A stretch of DNA of 64,000 nt from Chachezhania sediminis (GTDB lineage Bacteria; Pseudomonadota; Alphaproteobacteria; Rhodobacterales; Rhodobacteraceae), in NCBI RefSeq assembly GCF_009765275.1, contig NZ_VOPH01000014.1, positions 32,047 to 96,046 of the forward strand. Reading direction: 5' to 3'. The position numbers were made by a program, and so were the translations under genes. Numbering within the stretch: the stretch's first letter is position 1; each line of letters begins with the position of its first letter. This document shows positions 52,189 through 60,652 of the stretch, in pieces. The notes beneath the pieces are model-generated. The model saw nothing but the letters and a program-made list of their open reading frames with translations, was not told where the DNA came from and ran no database searches.

Positions 52189-53328
52189 ATGACCCGGTAC
52201 GATCCTGAAATCGGCTATGATGTTCCGGCCCGCGTGGGGGATCCGGTCGCGGCCGTGATGACGCCTGCGCTGGTGGTCGATCTGGATGCCTTCGAACGCA
52301 ACGCGGCCCGCCTGCGCGATTTCGCGGCGGAGAAGGGTGTGCGGCTGCGGCCCCATGCCAAGACCCACAAGAGCGCGGACATCGCGCTGTACCAGATGGC
52401 GGAGGGTGGGGCCTGCGGGATCTGCTGCCAGAAACTGTCGGAAGCCGAGGCGCTGGTGCGCGCGGGCGTGACGGACATCTTGATCTCGAACCAGATCTGC
52501 GGGGCGGCCCGTGCCGACCGGATCGCGCGGCTGGCCGGGCAGGCACGGATCGGCGTCTGCGTGGATGACCCGGCGGGCGTGGCCGAACTGGCCGAAGCCG
52601 TGGCCCGTCATGGCACCTCGCTGAATGTCCTGGTCGAGGTCGACGTGGGCTGCCTGCGCTGCGGCGTGGCACCGGGGGAGCCCGCGGTAGAGCTTGCCCG
52701 TCTGGTCGATGCCGCGCAGGGCCTGACCTTCGGCGGCATCCAGGCCTATCAGGGGGCCTTGCAGCACATTGCCGATCCGGCCGACCGGCGCGCCGCGGCA
52801 GAAACGGCGGCACGGCTGACCCGCGACACGATCGATGCGCTGGCGGCCGCGGGCTTCGCCTGCGAAACCGTCGGCGGCGCCGGCACGGGGTCCTTCCGCA
52901 TGGACACGGACCTGGGGCAGGTCAACGAACTGCAATGCGGGTCCTACATCTTCATGGACGCCGATTACGACCGCATCCGGGAAGAGGACGGCGACCGCCC
53001 CGGCGGCATGGAAAACGCCCTGTTCGTCCTGTCGGGCATCATGAGCCAGCCTGTCCCGGGCCGCGCGGTCTGCGATGCCGGGCTGAAGGCTCTGTCGGTC
53101 GACAGCGGCCTGCCGCGGATCGACGCCGATGGGCTGACCTACAAGGGCGCGTCCGACGAACACGGCGTGATCCTGGACCCGGAGGGCAAGCTGTCCCGCG
53201 GCGATCAGGTCTGGCTGGTGCCGGGCCATTGCGACCCGACCTGCAACCTTCATGACTGGTATGTGGGTGTGCGGAACGGGGTCGTCGAAACCCTGTGGCC
53301 CGTGACGGCGCGGGGCAAGCTTTACTGA
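52189..53328 (+). CDS. D-threonine aldolase-type PLP enzyme (D-TA / 3-hydroxyaspartate aldolase family)
   Basis: A 379-residue fold-type III enzyme. The PLP Lys58 lies in RPHAKTHK, the metal ligands His347 and Asp349 are in PGHCDPTC, and LVEVDVGCLRCGV and FGGIQAYQG are in the barrel, matching D-threonine aldolase and D-3-hydroxyaspartate aldolase throughout. It cleaves D-beta-hydroxy amino acids to glycine and an aldehyde using PLP and a divalent metal. The ATG at 52189 has GGAAAGGA upstream. It follows the XRE gene and converges on the glycerate kinase gene with 4 bases between stops. It adds an aldol route to the dehydrogenase route for D-amino acids. Confidence 0.88.
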   Translation: MTRYDPEIGYDVPARVGDPVAAVMTPALVVDLDAFERNAARLRDFAAEKGVRLRPHAKTHKSADIALYQMAEGGACGICCQKLSEAEALVRAGVTDILISNQICGAARADRIARLAGQARIGVCVDDPAGVAELAEAVARHGTSLNVLVEVDVGCLRCGVAPGEPAVELARLVDAAQGLTFGGIQAYQGALQHIADPADRRAAAETAARLTRDTIDALAAAGFACETVGGAGTGSFRMDTDLGQVNELQCGSYIFMDADYDRIREEDGDRPGGMENALFVLSGIMSQPVPGRAVCDAGLKALSVDSGLPRIDADGLTYKGASDEHGVILDPEGKLSRGDQVWLVPGHCDPTCNLHDWYVGVRNGVVETLWPVTARGKLY

Positions 53329-53332
53329 GCCG

Positions 53333-54595
53333 TCAGGCAGGCGGTTCGATCAGGATCGCGCGGAAGTCGTTCACATTGGTCAGGGTCGGACCGGTGATCA
53401 CCTGATCCTGGATGGCGGAAAAGAAGCTGTGCGCATCGTTTGCCTCCAGCATCCGTTCCGGGTCCAGTCCGGCCTTGCGGGCGCGGGACAGGGTGTCGGG
53501 CGTCACGATGGCGCCCGCGACCTCTGCTGCGCCATCAACCCCGTCGGTATCGCAGGCGATGGCATGGATCCCGTCCTGCCCGTCCAGTGCAATGGCCAGC
53601 GCCAGCGCGAATTCGGCATTGGGGCCGCCGACCCCGTTGCCCGTGCGCGTCACGGTACATTCCCCGCCCGACAGCAGCAGCACCGGTCTGTCGCCCCGTT
53701 TCATGCATGCCCGGGTGTCCAGCGCCAGTTGTGCCTGTTCGCGGGCGACCTCTCGGGCCTCTCCTTCGATGGCGTCGCCCAGAAGCCGCGGCTCGATCCT
53801 TTCGTCCTCGGCCACCCCTGATGCCCGTGCCAGCGATTGCGACGGTGCGGCGACGATCACGGTTTCCGTCCGCGCCAGCCGCGGGTCGCTGGGCGCGCAG
53901 ATGCCGGAAGGCCGGCCCAGTTGCGCCGCGACCGAGGCGGGCAGGGGGATCTTCCAGCGGTCCAGGATCGCCCGCGCATCGGCAGGCGTCGACCTGTCGG
54001 GCACAGTGGGGCCAGAGGCGATGAAGGCCGGATCGTCCCCGGGCACGTCCGAGATCACCAGCGCCAGCATCCGCGCCGGGAAGGCGGCCGCCGCCAGCTG
54101 CCCGCCCTTTACGCGGGACAGGTGTTTGCGGACCGTGTTCATCTGTGAAATAGGCGCGCCCGAACTGAGAAGCGCCGAATTGATCGCCTGCTTCTCGGCC
54201 AGGGTGATGTCGCCTGCGGGCTGAACCAGCAGCGCCGACGCCCCGCCAGAGATCAGCGCCAGGACGAATGTGTCCTTGTCCAGGTCGTCCAGCAGCGCCA
54301 GCATTTCGGCCGTCGCATCCACGCCGCGCTGGTCGGGCACGGGATGCGAGGCCTCGACGATGCGGATGCCCTGTGTGGGCCGTCCATAGCCGTCGCGGGT
54401 GATCACCAGTCCTTCGCACGGACCCCATTCGGATTCGACCGCCTCCGCCATCCGGGCAGAGGCCTTGCCGGCACCGATCACCACGACCCGGCCGTCGGGC
54501 TTGGGGGGAAGGGTCGCGGGCAGGCACAGCATCGGATCCGCATCCGCGACGGCCGCGTCGAACAGCTTGCGCAGCAGGGCAGGGGCGTCGGTCAT
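53333..54595 (-). CDS. Glycerate 2-kinase (GckA/TtuD-like, MOFRL family)
   Basis: A 420-residue type II glycerate kinase. VVVIGAGKASARMAEA, the GGASALLVQPAGD loop, NTVRKHLSRVKGGQLA and the C-terminal LLLSGGECTVT and GGPNAEFALALA blocks are the family landmarks. It phosphorylates D-glycerate, normally to 2-phosphoglycerate, in the cytosol. With the 2-hydroxyacid dehydrogenase at 56285-57247 it can channel hydroxypyruvate, for instance from D-serine oxidation, into glycolysis. The gene is on the minus strand, divergent from the permease gene; start 54595 gives normal length. Confidence 0.9.
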   Translation of the reverse strand: MTDAPALLRKLFDAAVADADPMLCLPATLPPKPDGRVVVIGAGKASARMAEAVESEWGPCEGLVITRDGYGRPTQGIRIVEASHPVPDQRGVDATAEMLALLDDLDKDTFVLALISGGASALLVQPAGDITLAEKQAINSALLSSGAPISQMNTVRKHLSRVKGGQLAAAAFPARMLALVISDVPGDDPAFIASGPTVPDRSTPADARAILDRWKIPLPASVAAQLGRPSGICAPSDPRLARTETVIVAAPSQSLARASGVAEDERIEPRLLGDAIEGEAREVAREQAQLALDTRACMKRGDRPVLLLSGGECTVTRTGNGVGGPNAEFALALAIALDGQDGIHAIACDTDGVDGAAEVAGAIVTPDTLSRARKAGLDPERMLEANDAHSFFSAIQDQVITGPTLTNVNDFRAILIEPPA

Positions 54596-54800
54596 TGGGC
54601 GGGGTCCTTCGGGCCGTTGCGGCGCCACCCTAGGCGGCCCGGGCCGGGAATGTCACGCCGCTTTGGCAACGAGGGCCCGCCTGCAGGTTTCGCGGGCGGA
54701 ACCGGTCGCGTTTCGGTGGCAGGCGCCGGTTTTGTATCGCGCCGGACGCGTCGGACGCGTTAACCTTTGGCAGGAAACGGGACAGTCGGGGGCGAACCAG

Positions 54801-56216
54801 ATGACGGACACCACACAGAACGACAGTGGCGACACGCTGAGCCCGATCACGCCCGAGGAGAAAAGCTGGGGCTGGTTCGCGATCTTCAACATCTGGGCCA
54901 ACGATATCCAGTCTCTGTTCGGCTATTCGCTGGTGGCGTCGCTGTTCATCTCTTACGGGGTCAGTGGTTGGGCCGCCTTTGCCGCCTTGATCGTGGCGGG
55001 GCTGATCGTGATGGTTCTGGTGAACCTGTCGGGCGCGGCGGGCGAACGTTATGGCATTCCCTATCCGGTTCTGGCCCGGGCGTCGAAGGGCACGCAGGGG
55101 GCCAAGCTGCCGGCGATATTGCGGGCCATCGTGGCGGTGTTCTGGTACGGTGTGCAGGTCTATTTCGCCTCGACCGCGCTGGCGCTGCTGATCCGGTCGT
55201 TGACGGGCCTGCATGGCGGGGCCGAGGTCCTGGGCATGACCGGTATCGACTGGCTGGCCTTCTTCCTGGTCTGGCTGTTCCACATCGTCATTTTCTGGCG
55301 CGGCATGGGCTGGGTGGAAACCTTTCTGAACATCGCCGGGCCGTTCGTCTATGCCGTGATGATCGGGCTTGTGATCGTGCTGTGGAACAAGTCCGACGGG
55401 CAGCTTCTGGCCCGGGCGCAGACTATCTTCGTCCATCCGGGCGCCACCTTCTGGACGGAATTTGCAGGCTTTGTCGCCATCGTCGGCACGATGCTGTCCT
55501 ATTTCGCGGCCGTGCTGCTGAACTTTTCCGACTTCTCGCGCTACGCGAAGGACAAGCGTGCGATGCTGGTGGGCAACCTGGCGGGACTGCCCTTCAACAT
55601 GATCCTGTTTTCGGCCCTGGCGCTGCTGACCACTGCCGGCGCTGCGGTGGTCTATGGCGAGGCGATCATCAACCCGACCGAGATCGTCGAGAAGACCGAC
55701 AGCGTGCTTCTGTCCGTCGTCGCGGCGGTGACCTTCTTTGCCGCGACGGTGGGCATCAACCTGGTTGCCAACTTCATCCCGTCGGTGAACGGGATCGCCA
55801 ACCTGGCGCCGTCGAAGATCAGCTTTCGCACGGCGGGGCTGATCACGTCGGGTTTTGCGCTGGTGATCGGCGGGTTCTGGACCAGCTTCATCAGCGAATT
55901 CGGCATCGGCGGCTTCGTCAACACGCTGGGGGCGACGCTGGCGCCAGTCTACGGGATCATGATGGCCGACTACTACCTGCTGCGGCGGCAGAAGCTGGAC
56001 CGGGACGACCTTTATGACCTGAAGGGCGGACGATACCATTACGGCAACGGCTGGAACGATGCGGCGATGATCGCCTTCGGGGTCGCGGCCGTCTTTTCCA
56101 TCGCGGCCGTCTGGGTGCCCTATGTCAACCAGCTGTCGGGTTATGCCTGGCTGATCGGCGCGGCCCTTGGTGGCGCGATCTATTATCGGCTGGCCAAGGG
56201 CAGGATCCAGGTCTGA
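54801..56216 (+). CDS. NCS1-family nucleobase/hydantoin:cation symporter
   Basis: A 471-residue membrane transporter of 12 predicted helices. The opening ITPEEKSWGWFAIFNIWANDIQSLFGYSL, the FSDFSRYAKDKR motif and IMMADYYLLRRQKLD loop are signatures of NCS1 carriers for cytosine, allantoin, hydantoins or related ring compounds. The start at 54801 leaves about 205 bases to the divergent kinase gene. It is followed by the dehydrogenase gene after 68 bases. The ring substrate cannot be chosen from the sequence; in this module a hydantoin or a cyclised amino acid is attractive. Confidence 0.88.
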   Translation: MTDTTQNDSGDTLSPITPEEKSWGWFAIFNIWANDIQSLFGYSLVASLFISYGVSGWAAFAALIVAGLIVMVLVNLSGAAGERYGIPYPVLARASKGTQGAKLPAILRAIVAVFWYGVQVYFASTALALLIRSLTGLHGGAEVLGMTGIDWLAFFLVWLFHIVIFWRGMGWVETFLNIAGPFVYAVMIGLVIVLWNKSDGQLLARAQTIFVHPGATFWTEFAGFVAIVGTMLSYFAAVLLNFSDFSRYAKDKRAMLVGNLAGLPFNMILFSALALLTTAGAAVVYGEAIINPTEIVEKTDSVLLSVVAAVTFFAATVGINLVANFIPSVNGIANLAPSKISFRTAGLITSGFALVIGGFWTSFISEFGIGGFVNTLGATLAPVYGIMMADYYLLRRQKLDRDDLYDLKGGRYHYGNGWNDAAMIAFGVAAVFSIAAVWVPYVNQLSGYAWLIGAALGGAIYYRLAKGRIQV

Positions 56217-56284
56217 CGGACCGGGTTGCGCCGGCCCTGCCGCCCGCGCATGAATGCATGGACGGCAGGAAAGGACCCTTCCCC

Positions 56285-57247
56285 ATGAGCGACAAGAAGA
56301 CGAAGGTGATGGCGGCGCTGGAACTGCCGGCCTCTGTCGAGGCAGAATTGGCATCGCGGTTCGATTTCCGCAAATCGCCGGTGACGCGGATGACGCGCGA
56401 CCAGACGCTGGAATCGGCGAAAGGATATCCCTTCGTCATCGTGGCCCCGGGGATCGGGGTCGACCGGGACTTCTTTGCGCGCCTGCCGCAGATCCGGGCC
56501 CTGGGGACCTATTCCGTAGGGCTCGACCATGTCGACCTGGTGGTGGCGAAGGAATTGGGGATCCCGGTCCTGAACACGCCCGACGTGCTGACGGATGCCA
56601 CGGCGGATGTGGGCATGCTGCTGCTGCTGGGCGCCAGTCGCCGCGCGCGGGAAGCCACGGCGATGATCCGCAACCGGGACTGGCCGGGCTGGTCGCCGAC
56701 CCAGCTGACGGGCCCGCAACTGAAGGGCCGGGTGCTGGGGATCTTCGGCATGGGCCGGATTGGCCGGGCCATCGCCGAACGGGCGCGGGGTTTCGGGATG
56801 CGGATCGCCTATCACAATCGGTCCCGCCTGACGGCCGAGCTGGAACAGGGGGCCGCCTTTTTCGACACGAAGGAGGCGCTGTTCGACGCGTCAGACATGG
56901 TGATGATCGCCGCACCCGGCACCAGGGAAACGGCAGGCATCGTCAATGCCGACCTGATCGGGCGGCTGAAGCCGGGCGGGGTGCTGGTGAACATCAGCCG
57001 GGGCGACCTGGTGGTGGACGACGACCTGATCGCGGCGCTGGAAAGCGGGCACCTGTTCGCGGCAGGCCTTGATGTCTTCAAGGGCGAACCGGATTTCGAC
57101 CCGCGCTATGCGGCGCTGCCCAATGTCTTTGCCACGCCCCATATCGGGAGTGCGACGGTGGAAACGCGGCATGCGATGGGCATGTGCCTTGTGGACGGGA
57201 TTGCCGCGATCGAGGCGGGCGAGGAGCCGTTCAACCTGGTGCGGTAG
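56285..57247 (+). CDS. 2-hydroxyacid dehydrogenase (hydroxypyruvate/glyoxylate reductase type)
   Basis: A 320-residue D-isomer-specific NAD(P)-dependent dehydrogenase. The Rossmann motif GIFGMGRIGRAIAERARGFG, the SRGDLVVDDDLIAAL segment with the substrate-binding Arg, the Glu in FKGEPDFDPR and the acid-base His in TPHIGSATVETR are all present. It reduces hydroxypyruvate or glyoxylate to D-glycerate or glycolate. Start 56285 gives a normal length; an ATG at 56258 would add nine residues. Together with the glycerate kinase at 53333-54595 it forms a short route to 2-phosphoglycerate. Confidence 0.9.
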   Translation: MSDKKTKVMAALELPASVEAELASRFDFRKSPVTRMTRDQTLESAKGYPFVIVAPGIGVDRDFFARLPQIRALGTYSVGLDHVDLVVAKELGIPVLNTPDVLTDATADVGMLLLLGASRRAREATAMIRNRDWPGWSPTQLTGPQLKGRVLGIFGMGRIGRAIAERARGFGMRIAYHNRSRLTAELEQGAAFFDTKEALFDASDMVMIAAPGTRETAGIVNADLIGRLKPGGVLVNISRGDLVVDDDLIAALESGHLFAAGLDVFKGEPDFDPRYAALPNVFATPHIGSATVETRHAMGMCLVDGIAAIEAGEEPFNLVR

Positions 57248-57297
57248 GCCAGGGGGCAACCGTCCCGCGCCCGTCGACGGCCCGCCCGCCCACCCCC

Positions 57298-57321
57298 GCC
57301 GGATCGCCTGCGCGATCCGGC
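57298..57321. terminator. Hairpin between convergent dehydrogenase and isochorismate synthase genes
   Basis: GCCGGATCGC and GCGATCCGGC flank a CTGC loop, a perfect 10-base-pair stem lying between the two stops. No long T-run follows, so termination in both directions is plausible but not certain. Confidence 0.6.
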
Positions 57322-57361
57322 TTGCCGTCCCCGGGCACGGGACGGATTTCGGACGTCAGGT

Positions 57362-58513
57362 TCAGGCGTCCAGCGCGCGGCCGATGATCCGGGCCTTCTG
57401 GACGGTTTCCTGCCATTCGGTTTCCGGCACGGAATCCGCCACGATCCCGCCACCGACATGAAGGTAGATGTCCGACCCCGACACCCGTGCGGACCGCAGG
57501 TTGACGTAAAGCTTCGTCAGCCCCTCGACCGCGACCGGTCCGAAATAGCCGGTATAGGCGGTACGGTCGTATCCTTCCCCGGCATCGAGGAAGGCCAGGG
57601 CCTTGTCCTTGGGCATGCCGCAGACAGCGGATGTCGGATGCAGGCGGTCCAGCAATTGCCCCAGCGCCTCGGGCGAGGTGCCGGCCAGCGGGGCCTCGAA
57701 ATCCGAGCGCAGGTGGAAGAGGTGACCGGCCTGCACCGTGCCGGGTGCGGTTTCGGACACATTGGCGATCCCGGCCTGGGCGAAGGCCACGCGGATATAT
57801 TCGGCGACCAGCCCCTGTTCCTCGACGATCTTGGCAGGCCAGTCCAGCGTTTCCGGATCGGTCCCGGCCTCGGGCCACTGGGTGCCGGCCAGGGCCATCG
57901 TTTCGATCTTTGCGCTGTCGGCGCTGAGAAGGACCTCGGGCGTGGCCACGATCCAGCAGCCGACGGCGGGCGTGTGAAACAGCGCCACGCAGGCGGTCGG
58001 GTAGAGGTCGGCCAGGACCTCGGCCATGTCGACCAGGTCGTGGTCGGGGGCCAGCGGGCGCGCATCGGCACGGGACAGGACGATTTTCTTGACCTCGCCT
58101 GCCTTGATCGTCGCCACGGCGCGGGCGACCAGGTCTTGGTAATCGGCCTCGGCCGTGCAGGCCGGCGCGGTGCCCGAGGCCGCGATTTGCGTCCGGACCG
58201 GCGCCTGCGCCTTCAGGAAATCGCCCTGGGCATCGGTCGCCGGAGTGTCGGACCAGCCTGACCCGTCGTGGAACCGCATCGCGTCGCGGACCAGGATATC
58301 GGCCGGAATGATCTCGGCCCGGCTGCCGTCCTCGGTCCGGAACGGGCAGACGGCGAAACCGGAATGCGTCGCGCCGAAGACTGGCGCCGTGGTCGTGCCG
58401 GTCAGCGATACCAGCGCGGTGAACTCCGTCTCTCCCCGACCGCGCCACAGGGCGAAGGGCAGGGACCGTGCAGCGGCAAGCGCGATGGTCTGGCGTTGGT
58501 TGGTCGTGATCAT
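57362..58513 (-). CDS. Isochorismate synthase (chorismate-binding enzyme)
   Basis: A 383-residue chorismate-using enzyme. The C-terminal catalytic core contains KKIVLSRA, MALAGTQW, HPTSAVCGMPKDKAL and DRTAYTGYFGPV, closest to isochorismate synthases (EntC/DhbC/MenF type) as opposed to anthranilate synthase. It would convert chorismate to isochorismate for menaquinone, salicylate or catecholate siderophores. No EntB/EntA, salicylate or NRPS gene lies beside it in the window, so its partner pathway is unseen. It is followed at a distance by a LysR gene on the same strand. The start is taken at the ATG at 58513, which has GGAG eight bases before it. Confidence 0.85.
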   Translation of the reverse strand: MITTNQRQTIALAAARSLPFALWRGRGETEFTALVSLTGTTTAPVFGATHSGFAVCPFRTEDGSRAEIIPADILVRDAMRFHDGSGWSDTPATDAQGDFLKAQAPVRTQIAASGTAPACTAEADYQDLVARAVATIKAGEVKKIVLSRADARPLAPDHDLVDMAEVLADLYPTACVALFHTPAVGCWIVATPEVLLSADSAKIETMALAGTQWPEAGTDPETLDWPAKIVEEQGLVAEYIRVAFAQAGIANVSETAPGTVQAGHLFHLRSDFEAPLAGTSPEALGQLLDRLHPTSAVCGMPKDKALAFLDAGEGYDRTAYTGYFGPVAVEGLTKLYVNLRSARVSGSDIYLHVGGGIVADSVPETEWQETVQKARIIGRALDA

Positions 58514-58601
58514 GACAAGCGCTCCGGTCTGGTGCGCGGGAAAGTGGCCCGGCGACGGGACGGGGACCAGCGAAAAGCAGGCAGGGTGAAATAGCCTGAC
58601 G

Positions 58602-59516
58602 CTATATTCCGTCGCGTTCGTCGGGCAGGCCGAAACTGTCGACCGCATCCCGCAAGCACCGGTAGAACAGTTCGATATCGGCCTCGCCCACCTTGTCGGC
58701 GCGGACCTGGAACAGAAGCGGATGACGGGCCGCCCCGCGAATCGGCAGCACCTTCAGCGAGGGGTCATGGACCCCCCTGGCCGTCAGTTCGTCGATGGGG
58801 GCAATGCCGAAGCCTTCGCGGATCAGTTGCGGCGCGGTGTTGGTAAAGCGCGCCTCGATCGCGATCCGGGGCTGGACGCCGGCGCCGGCCAGAAGGGCCG
58901 CGAAATTTTCCAGATAGGGCGAGCGGGGATGAAGGTAGATCAGGGGTTCGCCATCCAGATCGGCGGCGCTGATATCGTCTTGCGCGGCCAGCCGGTGATC
59001 CCGTGGCACGACGCAGGTCATCCCGACCGAGGACAGCCGCTGCGTGACGAAGGCGGGATCGTCCATCGGCACGATGGTCACGGCACAATCGCCTTCGCCC
59101 ACCAGAAGGTAATCGCGCACCTGCTTCATCGAGATGGTATCGAGCCTGAGCCGGGTTGCCGGCCGGTGCCGGGCGAACAGCGCCAGCACCCGCGGCCCCA
59201 GCGCATTGGCGACCGATGGCGTCGCGCCCATGCGGAAGACGATATGGCCGCCGCGCACGACCTCCATCACCGTTTCCGACAAGTGTTCCAGCGCGGCCAG
59301 CGTCGGGTTCGACGCATCGAAGACCTGCTGGCCGATCACCGTGGGGCGCAGACCGCTGGCCGTCCGGATAAACAGCTTCACGCCCAGCACGTCTTCCAGC
59401 CGCCGCACGGTGTTCGAAACTGAAGGCTGTGCGATGCCCAGCGAATGGGCCGCGGCGGAAATCGATCCGCGACGGACGACTTCGCGAAAGACTTCAAGCT
59501 GACGCAGCGAAAGCAT
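58602..59516 (-). CDS. LysR family transcriptional regulator
   Basis: A 304-residue LysR regulator: N-terminal helix-turn-helix (LRQLEVFREVVRRGSISAAAHSLGIAQPSVSNTVRRLEDVLGVKLFIR) and a two-lobed effector-binding domain (HIVFRMGATPSVANAL, GFGIAPIDELTARG). It diverges from the AroE-like gene at 59688 with 171 bases between, a typical arrangement for controlling the divergent operon. The isochorismate synthase gene lies 88 bases downstream on the same strand and may be co-transcribed. Confidence 0.9.
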   Translation of the reverse strand: MLSLRQLEVFREVVRRGSISAAAHSLGIAQPSVSNTVRRLEDVLGVKLFIRTASGLRPTVIGQQVFDASNPTLAALEHLSETVMEVVRGGHIVFRMGATPSVANALGPRVLALFARHRPATRLRLDTISMKQVRDYLLVGEGDCAVTIVPMDDPAFVTQRLSSVGMTCVVPRDHRLAAQDDISAADLDGEPLIYLHPRSPYLENFAALLAGAGVQPRIAIEARFTNTAPQLIREGFGIAPIDELTARGVHDPSLKVLPIRGAARHPLLFQVRADKVGEADIELFYRCLRDAVDSFGLPDERDGI

Positions 59517-59687
59517 GGGCAGAACGGATCCGTAAAAGGTGCCGCACTATTTGCCGTCCACGGGCGCGGCGCAAGCTGCCGCTGTCGGAAGGCTGCCGGG
59601 CGGCACGATGTGGGGCTGGCGCCTTTTCATGGCTGCCGGCTTCTGCGTACACCTGTATCCGACCATGACAGGGAATGGAGCGGGAAA

Positions 59688-60464
59688 ATGGCGATGACGG
59701 CGGCGGCGACGGTTGTATTCATGATCGGCGATCCGGTGGCGCAGACCGTGATGCCGGGTGTGGTGAACGCAGAGGCGCAGGCCGGCGGTCTGGATCTGGG
59801 GATGGTGCCGCTGCACGTGCCGCCGGCAGGCCTGGCCGGATTCGTGTCCGCCTTGCGCGACTGGGGCAATGTCCGCGGCTTTGTCGCCACCGCCCCGCAC
59901 AAGCAGGCCCTTATGAACCTCGTCGACCGGGTGGAAGGGGCGGCGGCGGCCTGCGGGGCCGTCAATATCGTCTTTCGGGGTGCCGACGGCGCGCTGGTCG
60001 GCGACAATATCGACGGCGTCGGCTTCGTGGGGGCACTGCGTCTGAACGGCTTCGATCCCAGAGGCGCACGGGTGATGCAGTTCGGCTGCGGCGGGGCCGG
60101 TGCCTCGATCGCCTATGCGCTGGCGCAGGCCGGGGCGACGGACCTGGCGCTGGCGGACCCCGAGGCGGGACGGATCGCGGCATTGCAGGACCGGCTGGGC
60201 GGGGTCTGCCGCGTCGCCGGCCCGAATGACCTTGCCATGGCCGACCTGATCGTGAACGCGACCGCTATCGGTCTGGACGGCGTGTCGATGGTCGACCCGC
60301 TTGACGCCACGAAATCCGGCGCGCTGATCGCGGACATCGTGACCAAGCCGCCGGTCACCCCCTTCCTGCAACGGGCAAGGGGGCTTGGCCTGCGAATCCA
60401 GACCGGCGCACAGATGGCCGAGGCACAAGTAAAAATGGCACTCGAACGCTTTGCACTCGAATAA
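59688..60464 (+). CDS. Shikimate-dehydrogenase-fold oxidoreductase with altered substrate site
   Basis: A 258-residue AroE-family protein. The catalytic pair is retained: Lys72 in APHKQALM and Asp109 in GDNIDGVGF, with a nucleotide-binding FGCGGAGASIA. But the residues that hold shikimate in AroE, the Ser pair and His of the SxSPxxHN motif, are changed: positions 18-27 read AQTVMPGVVN, so Ser20 is Thr and Ser22 is Met. It probably reduces or oxidises a related but different compound. The ATG at 59688 follows GGAG; an ATG at 59694 is also possible. It leads an operon-like series with an ABC importer. Confidence 0.85.
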   Translation: MAMTAAATVVFMIGDPVAQTVMPGVVNAEAQAGGLDLGMVPLHVPPAGLAGFVSALRDWGNVRGFVATAPHKQALMNLVDRVEGAAAACGAVNIVFRGADGALVGDNIDGVGFVGALRLNGFDPRGARVMQFGCGGAGASIAYALAQAGATDLALADPEAGRIAALQDRLGGVCRVAGPNDLAMADLIVNATAIGLDGVSMVDPLDATKSGALIADIVTKPPVTPFLQRARGLGLRIQTGAQMAEAQVKMALERFALE

Positions 60465-60652
60465 CGAGAATCCATAGCCTGAAGTTATAGCCGCGGCGGT
60501 TTTCGGGCTCTGTACGCCGTCGCGATATTCGTACACTGTGCCGAAATACGGCCGCCCCGGGTGGCGCGCATCCGTGCGCGACCGGGAGACCGGGACGGAA
60601 AATCGACCGGATGGCCGGGAGGTCCGGCTCCGGGACTTCGGGAGGAAACGAC

